A stretch of DNA of 64,000 nt, taken from Streptomyces calvus (GTDB lineage: Bacteria; Actinomycetota; Actinomycetes; Streptomycetales; Streptomycetaceae). Under the pieces are notes generated by a model, which was not told where the DNA came from, did no database searches, and worked only from the letters and a program-made list of their open reading frames with translations. The stretch is from assembly GCF_006782915.1 (NCBI RefSeq), contig NZ_VCNP01000051.1:62001-126000 (forward strand). Reading direction: 5' to 3'. A program made the position numbers and the translations under genes. Below are positions 56,423-64,000 of this stretch, in pieces (the stretch's first letter is position 1; each line of letters begins with the position of its first letter).

Positions 56423-56662
56423 ATGACGGTTCCGCTGCCGACCGCCTCGACGCGGTGGCGCTGCACCCTGTGCGGCAATCTGACCCGCTTCGACGTGACC
56501 CGCTCGTCGAAGGTCGTCGAGTACGTCCACCTCGACCTGGCCGGAGAGCCCACGGTCGAGGAGCGCGAGGTGCTCGATGAGACGATCGAGTCGGTGCGCT
56601 GCCGCTGGTGCAACGCGGTGGACCAGGTGGAACTCGTGGACAGGCCGGGCGCCGGCTCCTGA
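56423..56662 (+). CDS. Small zinc-ribbon protein, 79 residues
   Basis: Two Cys pairs (WRCTLCGNLTRFDV and SVRCRWCNAVDQVEL) spaced by about 45 residues form a probable zinc site. The rest is acidic. No known function; conserved in appearance with other Streptomyces proteins I remember as hypothetical. ATG 56423 has GGAAGGAAGGCG upstream. Next gene (NYN nuclease) begins 103 bp later on the same strand, possibly co-transcribed, which would fit an RNA-related job, but that is a guess. Confidence 0.82.
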   Translation: MTVPLPTASTRWRCTLCGNLTRFDVTRSSKVVEYVHLDLAGEPTVEEREVLDETIESVRCRWCNAVDQVELVDRPGAGS

Positions 56663-56765
56663 AGGAAGGGTGTCCCTCCCGCTCGAGCGAAGTCGAGAGT
56701 GGGGGAGGGCCTCGCTGACGGCGACCCCGTGCACGGGGCCGCACACAGGCATTGGGGTGTGACGG

Positions 56766-58109
56766 ATGGTGGAGACCCAGGGCGGGGGGCCGCAGGACGG
56801 CGCCGCCGAGGTGCTCGACCGCCCGCTGCCCGACGGAGTGCGCCGCCGCGTCGTGCAGATCGTCGCCGACGGCTTCGGCGGGCTCACGGTCACCGAGCTG
56901 CCCGCCCAGCTCAGGCAGTACGCCCGGTTCGCACCCAACCGCCGCGCCAAGTTCGCCGGCAACGCCATGGCGGCGGCGCTGGAGACCGATCCGCTGTTCC
57001 GGCAGCGCATCGGGGAACGGCTCAGAGAAGCCGAGCCGGAACTCACCGGCGCCCTCGAATCCGGATCCCCGCCCCCGGCCGCGGACCCGCTCGACGTGGC
57101 GGCCGCGGCCTATGTGCTCCGCCCGGCGGGCTGGGTGAAGCTGGTGACCGCGGCCGGCGAGGAGGTCCAGCGCGCCGACGCCGAACGCGCCGACGAGGAG
57201 AACCGGGCCGAGCTGGAGCGGCTGCGCGCCGAACTCGCCCGGGCCCGCGAGCACACCAAGTCCGAGACCGAGCGGCTGCGCTCCGAGCTGGAGTCGGCGA
57301 AGAAGGAAGCCGACGTGCTGCACCGCAAGCTGCGGTCGGCGCTCAGCGACGTCAAGCGCGGCGAGGCCGCGCTGCGCAAGCTGCGGGGCGAGATGGAGGC
57401 CGTCCGCGCCGAGGGGCAGGCCCAGGTGTCGGCCGCCGAGAGCGAGACCCGTCGTCTCAAGGCGCGCCTCGGCGAGACCGAGGCCGCGCTGGAGGCCGCC
57501 CGGCGGGCCGCCCGCGAGGGCCGCAGCGTCGAGGACATGCGGGTGCGGCTGCTGCTGGACACCGTGCTGGACGCCGCCCAGGGGCTGCGCCGCGAGCTGG
57601 CGCTGCCGCCGGTGTCGGTGCGGCCCGCCGAGACCGTGGACGCCGTCGAGCCCGGCCGCATGACCCCGAAGGACATCGCCGCCCGCGCGCTGTCCGAGGA
57701 CGACCCGGCCATCCTCGACCAGCTGCTGGCGCTGCCGCAGGCGCACCTGGTCGTGGACGGCTACAACGTCACCAAGACCGGCTATCCCCAGATGCCCCTG
57801 GAGAAGCAACGGCTGCGCCTGCTGGGCCAGCTCGCCCAGCTCGCCGCGCAGACCGGCGCCGAGGTGACCTGCGTCTTCGACGGTGCCGAACTGGCCGCGC
57901 CGGTGCTGCTGGCGCCGCCGCGCGGAGTGCGGGTGCTGTTCTCCAAGCCGGGCGTCACCGCCGACGAGCTGATCCGCCAGCTGGTGCGCGCCGAGCCGCC
58001 GGGGCGGCCCGTCATCGTCGCCTCCACCGACCGCGAGGTCGCCGACGGAGTGGCCCGTGCGGGCGCCCGCCCGGTCGCCTCGGCGGTGCTCCTCAAGCGG
58101 CTCTCGTAG
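56766..58109 (+). CDS. NYN-domain (YacP-like) RNA-binding/nuclease protein with coiled coil
   Basis: 447 residues. N-terminal helical part (VRRRVVQIVADGFGGLTVTE), a long coiled coil (about 125-250; RAELERLRAELARAREH, ERLRSELESAKKEADV, TRRLKARLGETEAAL) and a C-terminal NYN/PIN-like domain: AHLVVDGYNVTKTGYPQMPL, GAEVTCVFDGAEL, VRVLFSKPGVTADELI and PVIVASTDREVADGVARAGA. The conserved Asp residues (VVDGYN, CVFDG, TADELI, STDREV) form the expected metal site for RNA cleavage. The best-known relative is YacP/Rae1, a ribosome-associated mRNA nuclease; the long coiled coil is an actinobacterial addition. Confidence 0.9.
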   Translation: MVETQGGGPQDGAAEVLDRPLPDGVRRRVVQIVADGFGGLTVTELPAQLRQYARFAPNRRAKFAGNAMAAALETDPLFRQRIGERLREAEPELTGALESGSPPPAADPLDVAAAAYVLRPAGWVKLVTAAGEEVQRADAERADEENRAELERLRAELARAREHTKSETERLRSELESAKKEADVLHRKLRSALSDVKRGEAALRKLRGEMEAVRAEGQAQVSAAESETRRLKARLGETEAALEAARRAAREGRSVEDMRVRLLLDTVLDAAQGLRRELALPPVSVRPAETVDAVEPGRMTPKDIAARALSEDDPAILDQLLALPQAHLVVDGYNVTKTGYPQMPLEKQRLRLLGQLAQLAAQTGAEVTCVFDGAELAAPVLLAPPRGVRVLFSKPGVTADELIRQLVRAEPPGRPVIVASTDREVADGVARAGARPVASAVLLKRLS

Positions 58110-58127
58110 ACCGTCCCGTCCACGCCG

Positions 58128-58366
58128 CCTGTCACGCCGTCCTGTCACGCCCTCCTGTCGCACCACCTTCTTGGGCTGCTTTCGTGGCTCCTGATTGACT
58201 TGCATCCCTCCTGCAACGTACGTGATCTATGCCCGAATTGACGGAACCGTCACGCAACGTAGCGTCAAGGATGCGTCACCCCAGGTGAGTTGAGACCGAA
58301 TAAACGCGCTGTGACGGAGATTTCGTGCCCGGGGATTTGAACTGATCACAAGAGAATCACTAGGGT
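58128..58366 (+). promoter_or_regulatory. Promoter TTGAAC-18-TAGGGT before the NlpC/P60 gene (gap 58110-58418)
   Basis: TTGAAC (58337-58342) and TAGGGT (58361-58366) are separated by 18 bp, a good match to the main streptomycete vegetative promoter; start of transcription would be near 58373, leaving a 46-base leader before GTG 58419 (AAGGAG). Near the left end, CTGTCACGCC-type units recur (about 58128-58165). I looked for a c-di-AMP (ydaO) riboswitch, usual before such hydrolases, and do not see its conserved core here. Confidence 0.6.
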
Positions 58367-58418
58367 CAGCCTTCGAACCCGCGACCGCGCGATCACTCTC
58401 GAGAAGGAGCTCGTCTCC

Positions 58419-59459
58419 GTGGCGTCCCACCGTCGTCCCAAGCAGCCGAGCCGCGCACGTGTGACCGTGCTCACCACCGCTGCCGCAGCTGCCGTCGTCA
58501 TGAGCTCGCAGGCCGCCAACGCCGCTCCGAGCGAGAAGCCGAGCAAGGACGAGGTCAAGGCCAAGGTCGACAAGCTCTACGAGCAGGCGGAGCAGGCCAC
58601 CGAGAAGTACAACGGGGCCAAGGAGAAGCAGGAGAAGCTCCAGAAGGAGATCTCCACCATCCAGGACAACGTCGCCCGCGGCCAGGAGGAGCTCAACGAG
58701 CTGCGCGACGGCCTCGGTTCGATGGCCAGCGCCCAGTACCGCAGCGGCGGCATCGACCCGTCCGTGCAGCTGTTCCTCTCCTCCGACCCGGACGACTACC
58801 TCGACAAGGCGTCCGCCCTCGACCAGTTGAGCACCCAGCAGGTCGACGCGCTGAAGAAGATCCAGGAGAAGCAGCGCGAACTCGCCCAGCAGCGCTCCGA
58901 GGCGTCCGAGAAGCTCGAGGACCTCGCCTCCACCCGCACCGAACTGGGCAACAAGAAGAAGGAAGTCCAGGCCAAGCTCGCCGCCGCGCAGAAGCTGCTC
59001 AACAGCCTGACCGCCGCGGAGAAGGCCCAGCTCGCCGAGGATCAGAACCGCGCCACCCGCGCCAGCGAGCGCGACGCCCTCACCGGCAACGTCCCGGCCG
59101 GCTCCGGCCGCGCCGCCGCGGCCTACGCCGCCGCGCAGAGCAAGCTCGGCTCGCCCTACGTCTACGGCGCCACCGGCCCGTCCTCCTACGACTGCTCGGG
59201 CCTGACCCAGTGGGCGTACGCGCAGGCCGGCGTCGCCATCCCGCGCACCTCCGAGGCGCAGACCGGCGCCGGCACCCGGATCTACTCGGTCAGCCAGCTC
59301 AAGGTCGGCGACCTGGTGTTCTTCTTCAACGACCTGCACCACGTGGGCCTCTACGCGGGCAACGGCCAGATCATCCACGCCCCGCGCACCGGCACCGTCG
59401 TGCGCTACGAGTCGATGAACACCATCGGCGGCCCGTTCATGTTCGGCGTCCGCGTCTAG
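58419..59459 (+). CDS. Secreted NlpC/P60 (C40) peptidoglycan endopeptidase with coiled coil, copy 1
   Basis: 346 residues. Signal peptide ending near AANAAPS (residue 36), a long coiled coil (about 45-210) of the RipA/CwlO type (DEVKAKVDKLYEQAEQATEK), then the C40 domain with Cys 259 (SSYDCSGLTQWAY), His 308 (DLHHVGLYAG) and His 320 (GQIIHAP). It cleaves D-Glu-mDAP-type bonds in stem peptides. The coiled coil likely autoinhibits or docks to an activator such as FtsEX. GTG 58419 has GAGAAGGAGC. It is followed by a paralogue of the same architecture, a tandem duplication. Confidence 0.94.
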   Translation: MASHRRPKQPSRARVTVLTTAAAAAVVMSSQAANAAPSEKPSKDEVKAKVDKLYEQAEQATEKYNGAKEKQEKLQKEISTIQDNVARGQEELNELRDGLGSMASAQYRSGGIDPSVQLFLSSDPDDYLDKASALDQLSTQQVDALKKIQEKQRELAQQRSEASEKLEDLASTRTELGNKKKEVQAKLAAAQKLLNSLTAAEKAQLAEDQNRATRASERDALTGNVPAGSGRAAAAYAAAQSKLGSPYVYGATGPSSYDCSGLTQWAYAQAGVAIPRTSEAQTGAGTRIYSVSQLKVGDLVFFFNDLHHVGLYAGNGQIIHAPRTGTVVRYESMNTIGGPFMFGVRV

Positions 59460-59673
59460 CGACCGGCACCACCCGGCTCCTGCCCGCCCCCGGATGCCGC
59501 CGTTCGGGGGATTCGCACCGGCCCCGGCCGGACCCGCGCCCCGCCTGTGACCTGCGTCAGAGGTGGGGCGCCACCGTGTACGGCCCTTGGCCGCCGTTGG
59601 TCCGGGCGCCGCCCGTGGGGCTACTGTCTGCCGCGTTTCCCGTCCGCCAGCGGAAAAAGGAGCGCGGTTTCCC

Positions 59674-60687
59674 GTGGGGTCCCATCGCCGTATCGCACCG
59701 TCCTCCGGATCCGACCGGGGCGCCGTCGTCGCCCTCGGCCTGCTGTCCGCAGCGGCCACCGCCCTCGGCGCGGTACCGGCCGCCGCCACCCCGTCCGCCG
59801 ACACCCGCGCCGAGGTGGACCGCCTGTACCGGGAGGCCGAGAAGGCGACCGAGGCGTACAACGCGGCCGACGAACGCGCCGACGCGCTGCGCCGCCGGAT
59901 CGCCCACGCCCAGGACCGCATCGCCCGGCAGCAGGAACACGTCAACACCATGCGGGAGTCGCTGGGCGCGCTCGCCGGAGCCCAGTACCGCTCCGGCGGC
60001 TACGACCCCTCCCTGGCCCTGCTCCTCGCCGAGGACCCGGACGACTACCTGGACAAGGCGTCCGTCCTGGACCGGATCACCCTCCACCAGGCCGGCGAGC
60101 TGAAGCGGCTCCGCGGCGCCCTGCGCTCCCTCGCCCAGGACCGCGCCGAGACGGCCGGCGAACTCAGCGCGCTGGACAGGAACCGCAGGGCCGCCGCCGC
60201 CCACAAGAGGACCGTGGAACACAAGCTGGCCGAGGCCCGCAGACTGCTCAACTCCCTCCCGGCCGGTGAACGCGCCGCCTGGGACCGGGCCTCCCGGTCC
60301 GCCCGCGCCGACCTGACCGGCCCGGGCGGCGTGCCCGCCTCGGCCCGCGCGGCCGCCGCCGTGGCCGCCGCCCGCACCGCCCTCGGCAAGCCCTACGTCT
60401 GGGGCGCCAACGGCCCGTCCGGCTTCGACTGCTCCGGCCTGACCCAGTGGTCGTACGCACAGGCCGGGGTGGCGCTGCCGCGCACCTCGCAGGCCCAGCG
60501 GTACGCCGGCCGGCAGATCCCGCTCTCCGAGGCACGGCCCGGTGACCTGGTGGTCTACCGCTCCGACGCCAGCCACGTCGGCATGTACGTGGGCAACGGC
60601 CAGGTGATCCACGCCCCGTACCCCGGCGCCCCGGTGCGCTACGACCCGGTCGGGATGATGCCGGTCTCGTCGGTCACCAGGGTCTGA
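59674..60687 (+). CDS. Secreted NlpC/P60 (C40) peptidoglycan endopeptidase with coiled coil, copy 2
   Basis: 337 residues, same layout as the preceding gene: signal (VVALGLLSAAATALGAVPAAA), coiled coil (TRAEVDRLYREAEKATEAYN; MRESLGALAGAQYRSGGYDP), C40 domain with Cys 253 (GFDCSGLTQWSY), His 301 (DASHVGMYVGN) and His 313 (GQVIHAP). Identity to copy 1 is obvious throughout the coiled coil (for example AQYRSGG-DPS and DPDDYLDKAS), so it is a tandem duplicate; its coiled coil is richer in Arg/Ala. GTG 59674 follows AAAAAGGAGCG. The lipoprotein peptidase gene follows after 33 bp. Confidence 0.93.
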   Translation: MGSHRRIAPSSGSDRGAVVALGLLSAAATALGAVPAAATPSADTRAEVDRLYREAEKATEAYNAADERADALRRRIAHAQDRIARQQEHVNTMRESLGALAGAQYRSGGYDPSLALLLAEDPDDYLDKASVLDRITLHQAGELKRLRGALRSLAQDRAETAGELSALDRNRRAAAAHKRTVEHKLAEARRLLNSLPAGERAAWDRASRSARADLTGPGGVPASARAAAAVAAARTALGKPYVWGANGPSGFDCSGLTQWSYAQAGVALPRTSQAQRYAGRQIPLSEARPGDLVVYRSDASHVGMYVGNGQVIHAPYPGAPVRYDPVGMMPVSSVTRV

Positions 60688-60720
60688 CCGCGACCGCCCG
60701 GCACCCGTACCCTCGGGAAG

Positions 60721-61911
60721 GTGGCTGGTCGAAGGCAGGTGTCGGGTGCGTCGGTGGTGGCGCTGTGTCTGCTGCTCGTCTCCCTGGTCGCCTGCGGCGG
60801 CGGACCGGCCGCCGACCCCGCCCGCGCACAGGTGCAGGCGCTCCTCGACCGCCGCGCGGAGGCGGTCCTCGACCGGGACGCCTCCGCCTACGGCCGCACC
60901 GGCACCCGGGCCGGCTTCGACGCCCTGCGCGCGGTACCGCTCGCGGACTGGTCCTACCGGGTCACCGCCGTCGACCGCACCGGTGACACCGCCACCGCGT
61001 CGGCCGACCTGAGCTACCGCGTCGACGGCTACGACCGGTCGCCGGTCACCACCGCCCGCTCCCTGCGCCTGAGCCGGGACCGGGACGGGCACTGGTCCGT
61101 CGACTCCGACCGTCCCGCGCACAGGTCCGGCGAGCAGCTGTGGGACCAGGGCACCGCGCGGGCCGTGCGGGGCGAGCGCAGCCTGGTGCTGGGCGTGGGA
61201 CAGCCCGAGGCGGCGCTGCGCGACTACGCCGAGCTGGCCGACCGCGCGGTACCGGCCGTGTCCGACGCCTGGGGCCCGCGATGGCCCCGGCGCGTCGTGG
61301 TCCTGGTGCCGGAGTCCCTGGAGGACATGGCGGGCCTGCTGGGCTCGCCCGCCTCCTCCTACCGGGGCATCGCGGCCGTCACCACCGGCGCGACCGGAGC
61401 CGGGACACGGGCGCCCGCCGACCGGGTCATCGTCAACCCGGACGCCTTCGCCCTGCTCGGCGACTCCGGCCGGCAGGTCGTCCTCACCCACGAGACCACC
61501 CACGTCGCCACCCGTGCCGACACCTCCGCCGCGACACCGCTGTGGCTGTCCGAGGGGTTCGCCGACTGGGTCGGCTACCGGGGCGCCGGCCGCGCCCCCG
61601 ACGAGGCCGCGCCCGAACTCGCCCAGGCGGTCGGCCGCGGCGAGCTGCCCGAGGCGCTGCCGGACGACGACGACTTCGGCTTCTCCGGCGACGCCGACCG
61701 CCTCGCCCGCGCCTACGAGAGCGGCTGGACGGCCTGCCGCCTCATCGCGGAGCACTGGGGCGAGGAGCGCCTGCGGGAGTTCTACCGTGCGGTCGGCGCG
61801 CACCAGGGGCGGCGCGGCGCGGTCGAGGACGCCATGGCCCGGGTCCTGGACACCACTCCCGCGGAGTTCACGGCCCGGTGGCGGCAGTACGTGCGGGAAC
61901 TGCTGGCCTGA
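60721..61911 (+). CDS. Lipoprotein zinc metallopeptidase (HExxH)
   Basis: 396 residues. Lipoprotein signal (VALCLLLVSLVAC, Cys 25), an N-terminal NTF2-like region (about 30-130: AQVQALLDRRAEAVLDRDAS ... VDGYDRSPVTTARSL), then a gluzincin-type site: H257-E-T-T-H261 (VLTHETTHVATR) and Glu 278 in PLWLSEGFADWVGY. The arrangement (HExxH, about 17 residues, WLxEGxA) is that of peptidase_MA families. Secreted, tethered outside the membrane. Substrate unknown. GTG 60721 directly follows CCTCGGGAAG, and the gene lies 33 bp after an NlpC/P60 gene, so the two are probably co-transcribed. Confidence 0.86.
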   Translation: MAGRRQVSGASVVALCLLLVSLVACGGGPAADPARAQVQALLDRRAEAVLDRDASAYGRTGTRAGFDALRAVPLADWSYRVTAVDRTGDTATASADLSYRVDGYDRSPVTTARSLRLSRDRDGHWSVDSDRPAHRSGEQLWDQGTARAVRGERSLVLGVGQPEAALRDYAELADRAVPAVSDAWGPRWPRRVVVLVPESLEDMAGLLGSPASSYRGIAAVTTGATGAGTRAPADRVIVNPDAFALLGDSGRQVVLTHETTHVATRADTSAATPLWLSEGFADWVGYRGAGRAPDEAAPELAQAVGRGELPEALPDDDDFGFSGDADRLARAYESGWTACRLIAEHWGEERLREFYRAVGAHQGRRGAVEDAMARVLDTTPAEFTARWRQYVRELLA

Positions 61912-61917
61912 CCGGGT

Positions 61918-63150
61918 TCAGGACGAGACCGTCGCCTCGCTGGAGGGCGCGGCCTGCTGCCGCGGCAGCGGGGCCGGCAGCGGTACCGTGGCGCACCACA
62001 GCCTGCGGGCCGCGACGACCGCCGCCACCACCAGCAGGCCGTTGCGCAGCACCAGCAGGGTGATGCCGAGCCCGTCACTGGCCACGACGTGGTCGAAGTG
62101 GACCGGGAACTCCAGCACCGTCACGAACGACGCCGCCAGCACCAGCGCGACCGGCAGCCCCATCCGGCTCCCGCGGAAACTCCGGCAGACCGCCGCCAGC
62201 CCGACCAGCCACACCATGTACTGCGGGCTGATCACCCGGCTGGTCGTGGTGAACAGCAGCACCGCCACGAACGCGGCGTCGGCGACCGTGTGCGGCTCGC
62301 ACCGGCCGGCCAGCAGCCGCCACAGCACCAGCCAGGCCAGCGCCGCCCCGGACAGCAGCAGCGCGCCGGTGCTCACCCAGTTCACGTACGGGCCGAGGAA
62401 CTCCACCGAGCCGTAGTTCAGCAGCACCTCGCCCTGCCAGCCGTGGTGCCGCGCCACATGGAAGACGAGCGCCCCGAGCGACTCGACCTCCGTACCCCGG
62501 TCCCGCTGGAAGGTGAGGAAAGCAAACGCCCCCGGCATCAGCGCGGCGAACACGGCGGCCACACCGGCACCCGTCGCCGCCGCCGACACCCACGCACGGC
62601 GCCGGGCCATCCCGAGCAGCAGCAGCGCCGGCCACACCTTCAGCAGCGCCCCGAACCCGGCCAGCGCGCCCGCCAGCCGCGGATGCCGGGCGGCGGCCAG
62701 CAGCGCGGCCACCGCCACCGCGGTCACCATCACGTCGTAGCGCGCGTACACCGTCGGCCCGAGCAGCGGCACGCCCGCCACCCACACCCAGGCCCCGGCG
62801 TGCGTCCGGCCGGGCCCGCGGCCCGCGTACCGCAGCAGGGCCAGCGTGACCAGGTCGGCGACCAGGGCCAGGACGAAGAACGCGGTGGCGTACTCCAGGA
62901 ACGGCAGCAGGCCGGGGGAGAGGACCGCCAGGGCCGCGGCGGGCGGATACTGCCAGGTGATGTCGTCCAGCGGGAACGTTCCGGTGCGCAGCACGTCGTA
63001 CCAGCCCCGGTAGATCACCGACACGTCGCTGGTGACGTCCGGGCCGGGGAAGACGACCACCTTCAGCACGCACAGCATCAGGGCCGTTCTGGTCAGCGCC
63101 CACAGCGCCACCAGGCGTGCGAGGGACCCTCGTGCGGCCGTCGTCTTCAC
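61918..63150 (-). CDS. GT87-like polyprenyl-phosphate-mannose-dependent mannosyltransferase (DUF2029)
   Basis: 410 residues with about ten membrane helices. The first extracytoplasmic loop contains DVTSDVSVIYRGWYDVLRTG and a tyrosine/Pro motif (DDITWQYPPAAALAVLSPG), typical of GT-C enzymes where an acidic residue in loop one is catalytic; AGFGALLKVWPALLLL and VISPQYMVWLVGL are further GT87 features. Family members (Rv2181 etc.) add mannose to phosphatidylinositol mannosides or lipoarabinomannan using polyprenyl-phosphomannose. GTG 63150 follows CAGGAATCAC. It is divergent from a PimB-like GT4 gene, consistent with lipid-mannoside synthesis. Converges on the lipoprotein peptidase with a 6-bp gap. 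Confidence 0.86.
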   Translation of the reverse strand: MKTTAARGSLARLVALWALTRTALMLCVLKVVVFPGPDVTSDVSVIYRGWYDVLRTGTFPLDDITWQYPPAAALAVLSPGLLPFLEYATAFFVLALVADLVTLALLRYAGRGPGRTHAGAWVWVAGVPLLGPTVYARYDVMVTAVAVAALLAAARHPRLAGALAGFGALLKVWPALLLLGMARRRAWVSAAATGAGVAAVFAALMPGAFAFLTFQRDRGTEVESLGALVFHVARHHGWQGEVLLNYGSVEFLGPYVNWVSTGALLLSGAALAWLVLWRLLAGRCEPHTVADAAFVAVLLFTTTSRVISPQYMVWLVGLAAVCRSFRGSRMGLPVALVLAASFVTVLEFPVHFDHVVASDGLGITLLVLRNGLLVVAAVVAARRLWCATVPLPAPLPRQQAAPSSEATVSS

Positions 63151-63270
63151 GTGATTCCTGCCCGTCCGGTGTGCGGTCCTGAGGGGCCATGATGTCCCGG
63201 ACCGTGCCGCACGTGCCACAGAGCGCGGCCGTGGCGGAGCGCGCAACCCCGTTCGGTAGGGTCTGCCACG

Positions 63271-64000
63271 ATGCACAAGACCCTGATCGTGACCAACGAC
63301 TTCCCGCCCCGGCCCGGCGGCATCCAGGCGTTCCTGCACAACATGGCGCTGCGCCTGGACCCGGAGCGGATCGTCGTCTACGCCTCCACCTGGAAGCGCA
63401 CCCGGGAGGGCGTGGAGGCGACCGCCGCCTTCGACGCCGAGCAGCCCTTCACGGTCGTCCGCGACCGCACGACGATGCTGCTGCCGACGCCGGGCGCCAC
63501 CCGGCGGGCCGTCGGGCTGCTGCGCGAGCACGGGTGCACCTCGGTGTGGTTCGGGGCGGCGGCGCCGCTCGGGCTGATGGCGCCGGCGCTGCGCCGGGCC
63601 GGCGCCGAGCGGATCGTGGCCACCACCCACGGCCACGAGGCCGGCTGGGCCCAGCTGCCCGCCGCACGGCAACTGCTGCGCCGGATCGGCGAGTCCACGG
63701 ACACCATCACCTACCTCGGCGAGTACACCCGCTCCCGGATCGCCGCCGCGCTCACTCCCGAGGCGGCCTCGCGGATGGTGCAGCTGCCGCCCGGCGTCGA
63801 CGAGAAGACCTTCCACCCCGGTTCCGGCGGCGACGATGTGCGGGCGCGGCTCGGGCTGACCGACCGGCCGGTGGTCGTGTGCGTCTCACGGCTGGTGCCG
63901 CGCAAGGGCCAGGACACGCTGATCCGGGCGATGCCCGCGGTCCTGGCGGCCGAGCCGGACGCCGTGCTGCTGATCGTCGGCGGCGGCCCGTACGAGAAGG
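63271..64000 (+). CDS. PimB-like GT4 glycosyltransferase (partial, 3' end off window)
   Basis: 243 codons are visible from ATG 63271. The N-terminus LIVTNDFPPRPGGIQAFLHN is the typical start of phosphatidylinositol mannosyltransferase-type GT4 enzymes, followed by RIVATTHGHEAGWAQLPAAR, YLGEYTRSRI, LPPGVDEKTFHP and the beginning of the nucleotide-sugar domain (VVVCVSRLVPRKGQDTLI). The usual EX7E region lies beyond the window. It probably adds a second mannose to phosphatidylinositol monomannoside from GDP-mannose. M. tuberculosis pimB' (Rv2188c) lies at the corresponding place (memory). The divergent GT87 gene is a natural pathway partner. Confidence 0.88.
   Translation, partial: MHKTLIVTNDFPPRPGGIQAFLHNMALRLDPERIVVYASTWKRTREGVEATAAFDAEQPFTVVRDRTTMLLPTPGATRRAVGLLREHGCTSVWFGAAAPLGLMAPALRRAGAERIVATTHGHEAGWAQLPAARQLLRRIGESTDTITYLGEYTRSRIAAALTPEAASRMVQLPPGVDEKTFHPGSGGDDVRARLGLTDRPVVVCVSRLVPRKGQDTLIRAMPAVLAAEPDAVLLIVGGGPYEK

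Noticed and set aside
58110..58418. c-di-AMP (ydaO) riboswitch expected upstream of a NlpC/P60 gene
   Set aside because: The conserved ydaO core segments are not visible; only a vegetative-type promoter is supported.
1..64000. Mobile elements, tRNA or rRNA genes
   Set aside because: No transposase, integrase, attachment-like direct repeats, tRNA cloverleaf or rRNA sequence was seen; composition is uniform.

Overview
The window is about 72-75% G+C by eye. Its genes favour C or G at the third codon position, start often with GTG, overlap by GTGA or ATGA, and include many actinobacterial families: adenosine-kinase-type PfkB, the QcrCAB/CtaCDEF respiratory branch, HesB/ErpA, DUF3043, PspA-PspAA, MarP, a SAM-IV riboswitch and dispersed Streptomyces-type intergenic repeats. 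This points to a Streptomyces chromosome core. I see no phage, transposon, tRNA, rRNA or CRISPR. The gene order (TIGR01777 protein, E2, PepA, CobS/CobT, glycerate kinase, HesB, adenosine kinase, Cta/Qcr, TrpD, NlpC/P60, PimB-like) resembles, from memory, the M. tuberculosis Rv2181-Rv2218 region.

Layout. 1-5,600: partial TIGR01777 epimerase-like protein, GNAT acetyltransferase, MarP-like membrane protease divergent from a secreted PGRP amidase coupled to a 58-residue membrane peptide, DUF4240 protein, WYL regulator. 5,600-14,550: 2-oxoacid dehydrogenase block (aceE, GntR/FCD regulator, sucB, lpdA) and pepA. 14,850-22,300: GH114 lipoprotein, RDD protein, and cobalamin lower-ligand assembly (cobS, cobT, MBL-CobU fusion) interleaved with a methyltransferase and membrane proteins. 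22,300-30,600: methyltransferase, DUF3043 protein, PspA-PspAA envelope-stress pair, NarL-type two-component system and an RND exporter. 30,600-37,300: nadA divergent from erpA, a large membrane-anchored protein, adenosine kinase, and a cysteine desulfurase-TusA fusion.

37,500-47,000: cytochrome branch (ctaC-ctaD-ctaF, then ctaE-qcrC-qcrA-qcrB) interrupted by a lipoprotein L,D-transpeptidase and a degenerate receiver protein. 47,000-50,000: trpD, then a SAM-IV riboswitch with a six-codon upstream reading frame ahead of a SufS/CsdA-like desulfurase. 50,000-55,200 (minus strand): glycerate kinase, SLC13/DASS transporter, and an OmpR-type two-component system with a small secreted acidic protein. 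55,250-64,000: stand-alone Lrp effector domain, rhomboid protease, zinc-ribbon protein, NYN nuclease, tandem NlpC/P60 hydrolases, lipoprotein metallopeptidase, GT87-like mannosyltransferase, and a partial PimB-like GT4.

The strongest new leads are regulatory. A near-identical 27-bp element lies 33-34 bp upstream, in the same orientation, of both the two-component operon and the transporter/glycerate-kinase operon, which suggests a self-contained organic-acid regulon. Others are the riboswitch plus minimal uORF before a desulfurase, inverted repeats between nadA and erpA, a duplicated palindrome between marP-like and PGRP genes, possible leaderless promoters (ctaE, WYL), and a dispersed repeat that now encodes the end of glycerate kinase.
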